Source: Aliitabrizicola sp031425325
GTDB lineage: Bacteria > Pseudomonadota > Alphaproteobacteria > Rhodobacterales > Rhodobacteraceae
Assembly (NCBI GenBank): GCA_031425325.1
Contig: JANPJD010000226.1
Span: forward strand, 1-6,557
Reading direction: 5' to 3'
Length of the DNA: 6,557 bases
Below, in pieces: positions 1 through 4,899 of this stretch (the stretch's first letter is position 1; the number at the start of each line of letters is the position of its first letter). A program made the translations under genes and the position numbers. The notes beneath the pieces were generated by a model. That model was not told the DNA's origin. It worked only from the letters and a program-made list of their open reading frames with translations, and made no database searches.

Positions 1-1044
1 GCCCATCGCGTCGGCCCCAAGCGCCACGCGCTGCAAGAGCATCGCCATCCGCGCCTCGCCGATCAGCGAGCCTGCGTCGTTCGAGGCCGACCCGTCGACC
101 CCCAGCCCCACATGCACGCCCGCATCACGCATCGCCCGCAGCGGCGCTATTCCCGAGCCGAGGCGGCAGTTCGAGCAGGGGCAATGCGCGACCCCCGTGC
201 CGGTCCGCGCGAACAGGTCGATCTCGCCCGCGTCGAGCTTGACGCAGTGCGCGTGCCAGACATCCGGCCCGGTCCAACCGAGGTCTTCGGCATACTGCCC
301 CGGGCGACAGCCGAAGCGGGACAGCGAGAAGGCCACGTCCTCGTCGTTCTCGGCAAGGTGGGTGTGCAGCATCACACCCTTGTCTCGGGCCAGGAGCGCC
401 GTCTCGCGCATCAGATCGCGGCTGACCGAAAAGGGCGAACAAGGGGCCAGGCCCACGCGCAGCATCGACCCCGGGCTGGGGTCGTGGAACGCATCCACCA
501 CGCGGATACAGTCGTCCAGGATCGCGGCCTCGGCCTCGACCAGCGCATCGGGCGGCAGGCCACCCGCGCTTTCGCCGATGCTCATCGCACCGCGCGTGGG
601 ATGAAAGCGCAGGCCAATCTCGGCGGCGGCGGCGATGGTATCGTCCAGCCGCGCACCGTTGGGGTAGAGGTAAAGGTGGTCCGACGTCAAAGTGCAGCCC
701 GTCAGCGCCAGTTCGGCAAGACCGACCTGCGCCGAGACGAACATCTCCTCGGGGCCGAAGCGCGCCCAGACCGGATAGAGCGTCCTGAGCCATCCGAAAA
801 GAAGCGCGTCCTGCCCGCCCGGAACGGCGCGCGTCAGGGTCTGGTAAAGGTGATGGTGCGTGTTCACGAGGCCGGGCGTCACGACACAGCCCCGCGCCTC
901 GATCACCTCGCCCGTGGTCGCCAGCCCCTGCCCCACGGCGGCGATCACGCCGTCGCGGATCAGCACGTCGCCACCCGCGATCTCGCGCCGCGTGGCGTCC
1001 ATCGTGACAACGACCGCAGCGCCCCGGACCAGCGTTTCGGTCAT
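1..1044 (-). CDS. 8-oxoguanine deaminase-like amidohydrolase (3' end outside window)
   Basis: This is the N-terminal 348 residues of a metal-dependent hydrolase of the amidohydrolase superfamily; the frame is still open at the left edge, and such enzymes are usually about 450 residues. Visible landmarks are the beta-strand-1 metal motif NTHHHLYQTLTRA (His63, His65), an SDHLYLYPNG segment near residue 121, HTHLAEN (His227, His229, Glu232), WHAHCVKLD (about 263-271), AHCPCSNCRLGSGIAPLRAM (286-305) and GLGVDGSASNDAGSLI, whose Asp317 fits the catalytic or metal aspartate. These patterns are those of the group containing 8-oxoguanine deaminases and hydroxy(dechloro)atrazine ethylaminohydrolases (AtzB-like). 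The cytosolic reaction would be hydrolytic deamination of an oxidised purine such as 8-oxoguanine to urate; a related aminopurine or triazine substrate is possible. The ATG at 1044 overlaps the stop of the upstream hisN-like gene (ATGA). Superfamily is near certain; substrate is inferred from remembered family motifs. Confidence 0.75.
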   Translation of the reverse strand, partial: MTETLVRGAAVVVTMDATRREIAGGDVLIRDGVIAAVGQGLATTGEVIEARGCVVTPGLVNTHHHLYQTLTRAVPGGQDALLFGWLRTLYPVWARFGPEEMFVSAQVGLAELALTGCTLTSDHLYLYPNGARLDDTIAAAAEIGLRFHPTRGAMSIGESAGGLPPDALVEAEAAILDDCIRVVDAFHDPSPGSMLRVGLAPCSPFSVSRDLMRETALLARDKGVMLHTHLAENDEDVAFSLSRFGCRPGQYAEDLGWTGPDVWHAHCVKLDAGEIDLFARTGTGVAHCPCSNCRLGSGIAPLRAMRDAGVHVGLGVDGSASNDAGSLIGEARMAMLLQRVALGADAMG

Positions 1045-1850
1045 GCAGGCGTGCCGCGCAGGATGGCCAGCGCCGCCGCGTGAACCTGACGGTTGGCCGC
1101 CGCGAGGATGCGGCCACCCCCCTGCGCCGGCCGCCCCTCCCAGTCCGTGACGATGCCGCCCGCTGCCTCGATGACGGCGATCGGGGCCATCACGTCGTAG
1201 GGTTGCAGGCCCGCCTCGACCACAAGGTCGATCTGCCCCGCTGCGATCAGCGCATAGGCGTAGCAATCCATGCCGTAGCGCGTCAGGCGCACCTCGCCCG
1301 ACAGGCGGCGAAAGGCGGCTTCCTCGGCTGCCGTGCCCACTTCGGGGAAGGTCGAGAACAGGATCGCCTCGGACAATGGCCGCGGGGCGCGGGCCAGCAG
1401 GGCGTGGCGCCCGGTCGGGCCGCGCACCTCGGCGTGTCCCAGACCGCCGCAGAACCGCTCACCGATGAAGGGTTGGTCGATCACGCCGTAAAGCGGCCCC
1501 TCGGCATCCGCGAGGGCGATGAGGACGCCCCATGTCGGGGTGCCCGACAGGTACCCGCGCGTGCCGTCGATGGGATCGAGCACCCAAGTCAGCCCGCTGC
1601 TGCCAGCCCGCGCACCGCGCTCTTCGCCCAGCACCGCGTCCAGCGGACGGCGGCGCGCCAGCACCTCGCGCATCCGGTCTTCGGCCAGCCTGTCGGCGAC
1701 CGTCACCGGATCGAACCGTGCAGTTTCCTTGCTATCGGCGTGAAGGCCCGCCTTGCGGAAATGCGCCAACGTCGCGACCCGCGCGACGTCGGCAAGTTCT
1801 TCGGCAGTCGCCACGATGTCGGCGACCGCGCTGGTGTCGAGCACGCGCAT
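1041..1850 (-). CDS. hisN: Inositol-monophosphatase-family phosphatase, probable histidinol-phosphatase HisN
   Basis: This 269-residue soluble enzyme belongs to the Mg-dependent, lithium-sensitive phosphatase superfamily (IMPase/FBPase/CysQ). The metal-binding motifs are all present: FDPVTVADR (46-54), GEE (75-77), LDPIDGTRGYLSG (91-103, with Asp92 and Asp95) and the C-terminal YDVMAPIAVIEAAGG (218-231, with Asp219). The YGMDCYAYALIAAGQIDLV segment and overall length match the HisN branch of alphaproteobacteria and actinobacteria, which dephosphorylates L-histidinol phosphate in the penultimate part of histidine synthesis. I chose the ATG at 1850 because GGGGAA lies just upstream; a TTG at 1904 in frame would add 18 residues but has no good ribosome site. 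It sits 76 bases after the XRE gene and overlaps the amidohydrolase by 4 bases. An inositol-phosphatase or nucleotide-phosphatase role cannot be excluded from sequence alone. Confidence 0.85.
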   Translation of the reverse strand: MRVLDTSAVADIVATAEELADVARVATLAHFRKAGLHADSKETARFDPVTVADRLAEDRMREVLARRRPLDAVLGEERGARAGSSGLTWVLDPIDGTRGYLSGTPTWGVLIALADAEGPLYGVIDQPFIGERFCGGLGHAEVRGPTGRHALLARAPRPLSEAILFSTFPEVGTAAEEAAFRRLSGEVRLTRYGMDCYAYALIAAGQIDLVVEAGLQPYDVMAPIAVIEAAGGIVTDWEGRPAQGGGRILAAANRQVHAAALAILRGTPA

Positions 1851-1926
1851 TTCGTTCCCCGCAAGGCCCCCCGACGCGCTAAGCCGCACAGAGGGAGCGG
1901 TCAAGACCGAACGATGCGACGCGCCG

Positions 1927-2292
1927 TCAGGCCGCCGCCTCGCTCAGCACGCGGGCGAGGTCGAACAACCTCCGGCGCTGAGCCTCGGGGATCGCGTAGT
2001 ACGACCGGACCAGTTCCAGCGCTTCCTTGTCGCCAAGGATGTCGCCGTCCGTCGCGCGGGCGGCAATTCCGGCCTCGTCCAGCCCTTCGAAGAAAAAGCT
2101 GATCTGCACGCCCAGCGCATCCGCAATATCCCAGAGCCGCGAAGCGCTGACCCGGTTCATGCCGGTTTCGTACTTCTGGATCTGCTGGAATTTGATGCCG
2201 ACCTTGTCCGCAAGCTGCTGCTGGGTCATGCCCACCATCCAGCGACGGTGCCGAATACGTTTGCCCACATGGGCATCAACAGGATGTTTCAT
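1927..2292 (-). CDS. XRE-family helix-turn-helix transcriptional regulator (PhrR/PraR-like)
   Basis: This 121-residue cytosolic DNA-binding protein has a Cro/CI-type helix-turn-helix at about residues 10-65 (HVGKRIRHRR, MTQQQLADKVGI, FQQIQKYETGMNRVSASRLW), then FFFEG and a short charged, helical tail that includes ILGDKEALELVRSYY and RRRLFDLARVL. The FQQIQKYE-GxNRVSASRL block followed by SFFFE is what I remember of the rhizobial PhrR/PraR regulators and of a very conserved Rhodobacteraceae homologue. There is no ligand-binding or peptidase domain, so it probably works as a dimer on palindromic DNA. The ATG at 2292 follows GGAGAG at a usable distance; the upstream in-frame ATG at 2490 adds 66 unconvincing residues and is rejected. 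It is the first gene of a same-strand run with hisN and the amidohydrolase, and it follows a sigma-54-like promoter. Its target genes are unknown. Confidence 0.88.
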   Translation of the reverse strand: MKHPVDAHVGKRIRHRRWMVGMTQQQLADKVGIKFQQIQKYETGMNRVSASRLWDIADALGVQISFFFEGLDEAGIAARATDGDILGDKEALELVRSYYAIPEAQRRRLFDLARVLSEAAA

Positions 2293-2339
2293 AAGTTGGT
2301 CTCTCCGTTCACTCAAACATACGCGTCCCCAACTGACAT

Positions 2340-2359
2340 ATAAGCAAGAACCGTGCCAA
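2340..2359 (-). promoter_or_regulatory. Sigma-54 (RpoN) -24/-12 promoter for the XRE gene
   Basis: Read on the minus strand the bases are TTGGCACGGTTCTTGCTTAT. This matches the RpoN consensus YTGGCACG-N4-TTGCW at every specified position, with the invariant GG (2357-2356) and GC (2345-2344) exactly 10 bases apart. The predicted transcription start is near 2332, leaving a leader of about 40 bases before the ATG at 2292. Promoters of this class need an activator ATPase bound upstream. The GTTGT-N16-ACAAC repeat at 2376-2401 is a possible but unproven activator site. Position, strand and spacing all fit the gene downstream; activity is inferred. Confidence 0.7.
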
Positions 2360-2513
2360 AACGCTGGTTTCTGAAGTTGTCCACAGGAAAGCCGACACAA
2401 CCGCGCAAACCTGTCTTTTCGGATATGTCCAATTATACAGACGAGAAACAAGCGGCCTGATCGCGTGAGAAGAATCTGCAGCGCGACCAACTCTCTTTAA
2501 AGGAGATGCCCAT

Positions 2514-2533
2514 TTTGCATTTCATTTTGCAAG
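2514..2533. promoter_or_regulatory. Possible ScfR/PccR-type operator
   Basis: The sequence reads TTTGCATT-TCAT-TTTGCAAG. It has the layout I remember for the PccR site of Rhodobacter sphaeroides, TTTGCAAA-N4-TTTGCAAA, with 13 of 16 half-site bases matching and the exact 4-base spacer. It also contains the 5-base inverted repeat TTGCA-N8-TGCAA (2515-2532). It lies about 100 bases before the quinone oxidoreductase ATG. PccR-type regulators sense short-chain acyl-CoA. No such regulator gene is in the window, so this is only a candidate. Confidence 0.35.
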
Positions 2534-2581
2534 AAAAGTGAGCATTTTGGCGCTTTCTGGGTGCCAAGCGGATGCGGGGTA

Positions 2582-2599
2582 GTGGCGGAACACCGCCAC
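2582..2599. repeat. Perfect 7-bp inverted repeat (possible hairpin or operator)
   Basis: GTGGCGG-AACA-CCGCCAC forms a 7-bp GC-rich stem with a 4-base loop. It ends 31 bases before the ATG at 2631 and 19 bases before its AGGAG ribosome site. No T-tract follows, so it is not a standard terminator. It could be an operator or a leader hairpin in the oxidoreductase transcript. Confidence 0.45.
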
Positions 2600-2630
2600 C
2601 GCTAGGCTTGCCCCGGACAGGAGCTTTCGA

Positions 2631-3596
2631 ATGCGCGCCTTCCGCCTGACCGAGACGGGGACAGATCCCGTGTTTGCCGACGTCGAGCCCTTGGCACCGG
2701 GACCGGGCGAGGTGCGCCTGCGGGTGGCCGCGACGGGGTTGAACTTCGCGGACCTTCTTATGATTCAAGGGCGCTATCAGGACACGCCCCCCCCGCCCTT
2801 CACACTGGGAATGGAGGTTGCGGGCACGGTCGAGGCGGTGGGACCGGACGTCGCGGGGCTGGCGCCCGGGATGCGGGTCGCGGGGGTGCCGGGACAGGGC
2901 GGCCTTGCCGCGCTCGCCATCGTCCCGGCCGGGCGCTGCATACCATTGCCCGACGCGATGTCTTTTGTAGACGCGGCGGCGTTCCAGATCACTTGCGGGA
3001 CCGCGCATCTCGGCCTTGCCCACCGCGCGGCCCTGAGCCCCGGCGAGACGCTGTTGGTGCTGGGGGCTGCGGGCGGCGTCGGGTTTGCCGCGGTCGAGAT
3101 CGGTCGGCGCATGGGCGCGCGGGTGATCGCCTCGGCGCGCGGGGCCGACCGGCTGGCAGTCGCGCAGGCGGCAGGGGCCGAGGTTCTGATCGACAGCGAT
3201 GCGACCGATCTGCGCGGCACGCTCAAGGCCCTCGGCGGGATCGACGTGGTGTTCGACGCCGTGGGCGGACCGGCTTTCCTCGAAGCCCTGCGCGCGACGC
3301 GGCCCGAAGGGCGGCTGCTGACGATCGGCTTTGCAGGGGGCGAAGTGCCGCAGATCCCGGCAAACCTGTTGCTGGTCAAGAACCTGACGGTGATCGGCCT
3401 TTATTGGGGGGCGTATCTTTCGTTCCGCCCCGAGGTCGCGCGCGACAGCCTGACGACCCTGGCAGGCTGGATCGCGGCGGGCGAGATCAGCCCGCATGTC
3501 AGCCATGTCCTGCCGTTCGAACGCTGCGCCGAGGGGCTGGCCCTGCTGCGCGACCGGCGCGCGACGGGCAAGGTCGTGATCACGCAGCCGGACTGA
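2631..3596 (+). CDS. NAD(P)H:quinone oxidoreductase, zinc-free MDR superfamily
   Basis: This 321-residue soluble enzyme belongs to the quinone-oxidoreductase branch of the medium-chain dehydrogenase/reductase superfamily, which reduces quinones, enones or enoyl-type substrates with NAD(P)H. An N-terminal GroES-like domain (about 1-120) includes LNFADLLMIQGRY (37-49), a signature of this branch. The Rossmann domain carries the nucleotide loop GAAGGVG (145-151), and SARGADR (168-174) places Arg170 where NADPH-preferring members bind the 2'-phosphate. GIDVVFDAVGG (203-213) and ATGKVVI near the C-terminus are also typical. The cysteine and histidine ligands of zinc alcohol dehydrogenases are absent. 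AGGAG lies 7 bases before the ATG. A run of eight C (2787-2794) encodes part of TPPPPF. The end overlaps the convergent lysR gene by 17 bases. The natural substrate is unknown. Confidence 0.85.
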   Translation: MRAFRLTETGTDPVFADVEPLAPGPGEVRLRVAATGLNFADLLMIQGRYQDTPPPPFTLGMEVAGTVEAVGPDVAGLAPGMRVAGVPGQGGLAALAIVPAGRCIPLPDAMSFVDAAAFQITCGTAHLGLAHRAALSPGETLLVLGAAGGVGFAAVEIGRRMGARVIASARGADRLAVAQAAGAEVLIDSDATDLRGTLKALGGIDVVFDAVGGPAFLEALRATRPEGRLLTIGFAGGEVPQIPANLLLVKNLTVIGLYWGAYLSFRPEVARDSLTTLAGWIAAGEISPHVSHVLPFERCAEGLALLRDRRATGKVVITQPD

Positions 3597-4455
3597 GCGC
3601 GAGCCGTCCCGCGAAGGCCGTCCGCACGAGGTCGGCCAGCGCCAGGACCGCTGGCCCTCTGCCTGCTTCGGCGACGTAGAGATTGATCTTCATCCGGCCA
3701 AGTTCGGGCAGCGCGCCGCCATGCGGGATCGGTGCCAGATGCGGCATCTCGCATCCGGCAAGGCAGGCATGCACCGCAAGGTCGGCCCCAACGCTTGCCT
3801 CGATCGTGCGGCTGCTGTCGGACTCGACCGCCATCTCCCAGGCGAGGCCCGCCGTATCGAGGGCGGTCTGTGCGCGCTGCCGGAAGATGCAGTTGTACTC
3901 AAACGCAAGGCGCAAGGGATGCTGCCGCCAGATTGCGCCGCCTGCCGCCCCGACCCAGACGAGCGGTAACTCGACCAGCGTTTCGCCACCTGCGCCGACC
4001 GTTTCCTCGGTGGTCAGGATCATCGCGCAGCCGCCGCGCGCAAAACGCTCCTTTAGCCCAAGCGTATAGGACGAGATCAGCGACACCCGCATGCGCGGGA
4101 AATCCGCGTTGAACTGGCGCAGGACGCCCGGGATCGCCGGATGCACGATGTCATGCGGCACACCGAGCACGATCTCGCCCTCATAGGCATCATGCGTGAG
4201 CCGCCCGAACAGCTCGTCGTTCAACGACAGCATTCGGCGCGCATAGCCCAGCAGCTGCTCGCCCGCCGCCGTCAGCGCGACCCTCCGTCCGCTCCGGTCC
4301 AGAAGGTCGAGGCCCAGCGCATCTTCCAGCCGCTTGATCTGCATCGACACGGCCGATTGCGTGAGGTTCATCAGGCCCGCCGCCCGCGTGACGCCGCCTG
4401 CGTCGGCGACCGCCACGAACGAGCGCAGGGAGGTCAGGTCGAGCGTTCGAGACAT
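3580..4455 (-). CDS. LysR-family transcriptional regulator
   Basis: This 291-residue protein has the LysR layout. An N-terminal winged helix-turn-helix (about residues 6-64: LDLTSLRSFVAVADAGGVTR, AAGLMNLTQSAVSMQIKRLE, GLDLLDRSGRRVALT) is joined by a linker helix (to about 90) to a substrate-binding domain beginning EGEIVLGVPHDIVHPAIPGV. I chose the ATG at 4455, preceded by AGGAT; an ATG at 4488 in frame would add 11 residues but lacks a good ribosome site. The gene is divergent from a DUF1127 gene, a pairing I remember as recurrent in Rhodobacteraceae, and converges on the quinone oxidoreductase. A palindrome with the T-N11-A pattern of LysR boxes covers its own start codon, which suggests autoregulation. 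The inducer is unknown; its effect on either neighbour is inferred from layout only. Confidence 0.9.
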   Translation of the reverse strand: MSRTLDLTSLRSFVAVADAGGVTRAAGLMNLTQSAVSMQIKRLEDALGLDLLDRSGRRVALTAAGEQLLGYARRMLSLNDELFGRLTHDAYEGEIVLGVPHDIVHPAIPGVLRQFNADFPRMRVSLISSYTLGLKERFARGGCAMILTTEETVGAGGETLVELPLVWVGAAGGAIWRQHPLRLAFEYNCIFRQRAQTALDTAGLAWEMAVESDSSRTIEASVGADLAVHACLAGCEMPHLAPIPHGGALPELGRMKINLYVAEAGRGPAVLALADLVRTAFAGRLALSPAA

Positions 4456-4507
4456 ATCAATTATCCTGATATCCAACCGTTCTATCATTCATTTTACATA
4501 TGTCTCG
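4448..4507. repeat. Widely spaced 10-bp perfect inverted repeat spanning the lysR start region
   Basis: CGAGACATAT (4448-4457) is repeated exactly in inverted orientation as ATATGTCTCG (4498-4507), 40 bases apart. The left arm contains the lysR ATG and the right arm contains a plus-strand ATG, so both strands read ATGTCTCG outward. The right arm also includes the self-complementary ACATATGT (4496-4503). The arrangement could be paired sites for a looping or tetrameric regulator, as expected of LysR proteins. Confidence 0.6.
4454..4472. promoter_or_regulatory. Candidate LysR box (autoregulatory operator)
   Basis: ATATCA-N7-TGATAT is a perfect 6-bp dyad containing T-N11-A (T4457 to A4469), the minimal LysR-box pattern. 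It overlaps the lysR start codon and ribosome site and lies between the divergent lysR and DUF1127 genes. Binding by the adjacent LysR protein is inferred. Confidence 0.5.
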
Positions 4508-4524
4508 CGGATTGGCAAGGTCAA
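4495..4524 (-). promoter_or_regulatory. Possible sigma-70 promoter of lysR
   Basis: On the minus strand TTGACC (4524-4519) and TATGTA (4500-4495) are 18 bases apart. The -35 matches TTGACA at 5 of 6 positions; the -10 is weak. A start near 4488 would leave about 33 leader bases before the ATG at 4455 and would fit the shorter lysR start. The -10 overlaps the right arm of the long inverted repeat, so a protein bound there would block it. Confidence 0.35.
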
Positions 4525-4559
4525 CTCCACGACCTTCCTCTGTTACCCGGAGACCTGCC

Positions 4560-4772
4560 ATGCCTCGCACACTCGTCCGCCCCCGCCTTGCTGCCCGCCA
4601 AAGCCTTGGACTGATCGGGCTGCTGTCCAAGATGCTTGCGGTCCGTCGTCAGCGAAACCTGCTCCTGCGCCTCGACGACCACCTTCTGTCGGATATCGGT
4701 TTGACCCGGGACAAGGCCGCACGCGAGGCGCAGCGTCCGGTCTGGGACGTGCCGCCCTCGTGGAGGCGCTAA
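4560..4772 (+). CDS. DUF1127 small arginine-rich protein
   Basis: This 70-residue basic protein contains the DUF1127 (YjiS-like) domain at about 20-60. The central run is RRQRNLLLRLDDHLLSDIGL followed by TRDKAAREAQRPVW, ending PPSWRR. DUF1127 proteins are short, arginine-rich and helical. In Rhodobacter sphaeroides a relative of about 70 residues (CcaF1) is, as I remember, an RNA-binding factor affecting RNA maturation and turnover; others are tied to phosphate or oxidative stress. The ATG at 4560 follows GGAG at 7-8 bases. An in-frame ATG at 4500 would add 20 residues but has no ribosome site. It is divergent from lysR, which may control it. Direct RNA binding by this copy is inference. A 5-bp hairpin (4766-4778) at the stop codon has no T-tract. 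Confidence 0.85.
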   Translation: MPRTLVRPRLAARQSLGLIGLLSKMLAVRRQRNLLLRLDDHLLSDIGLTRDKAAREAQRPVWDVPPSWRR

Positions 4773-4808
4773 AAGCGCAGCGGGCTTGCCCAAAATACTC
4801 GGGAAGCG

Positions 4809-4838
4809 CTTGAAATCGAACCCGGCTCTTCCGATATT
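4809..4838 (+). promoter_or_regulatory. Promoter of the BI-1 gene, RpoH-like or sigma-70-like
   Basis: TTGAAA (4810-4815) and GATATT (4833-4838) are 17 bases apart and match sigma-70 hexamers at 5 and 4 of 6 positions. The same bases read CTTGAA-N16-CCGATAT, which fits the alphaproteobacterial heat-shock sigma-32 pattern as I remember it (CTTGAA-N16/17-CYTATNT) with one mismatch. The transcription start would be near 4845, giving a leader of about 55 bases before the ATG at 4900. Confidence 0.5.
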
Positions 4839-4899
4839 CGATCCATGTGGCGGCTCGAGCATAACGGGTCGCCTTCAGGGACACCATCGGAGGCTTCAA

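Larger units (their letters stand above)
2293..2630. other. 338-base divergent intergenic region between the XRE gene and the quinone oxidoreductase gene
   Basis: No convincing gene lies here. The stretch is clearly more AT-rich than its neighbours between about 2330 and 2550. It holds a sigma-54-type promoter for the minus-strand XRE gene (2340-2359), a GTTGT-N16-ACAAC inverted repeat (2376-2401) just upstream of it, an ScfR-like operator (2514-2533), three copies of CATTTTG (2511, 2523, 2543) and a short perfect hairpin (2582-2599) close to the oxidoreductase start. An 11-codon frame after AAAGGAG (ATG at 2506) has no spacing between its ribosome site and ATG and is not called. Confidence 0.6.

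Noticed and set aside
112..1083. Long plus-strand open frame opposite the amidohydrolase gene
   Set aside because: It has low-complexity Arg/Ala/Gly-rich content typical of the antisense of GC-rich genes; the minus-strand frame has clear catalytic motifs.
1876..1904. Possible internal promoter TTGACC before hisN
   Set aside because: The only -10 at correct spacing is TAGCGC, too weak to support a call.
2377..2385. TTGTCCACA, one base from a DnaA box
   Set aside because: A single imperfect copy with no origin features, no cluster of boxes and no dnaA/dnaN genes.
2506..2541. 11-codon frame after AAAGGAG
   Set aside because: The ribosome site abuts the ATG with no spacer and the peptide shows nothing recognisable.
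2552..2567. Second TTGGCAC with GG-N10-GC spacing on the minus strand
   Set aside because: The -12 part is AAGC, not TTGC, and no gene begins nearby; the XRE start is about 260 bases away and has a perfect site closer.
2433..3506. 357-residue minus-strand open frame opposite the quinone oxidoreductase
   Set aside because: No family features; the plus strand encodes a complete, recognisable MDR enzyme with a good ribosome site.
4773..4899. CcsR-like (cuckoo) small RNA downstream of the DUF1127 gene, as in Rhodobacter sphaeroides
   Set aside because: No CCUCCUCCC-type loop and no tandem hairpins are visible there.
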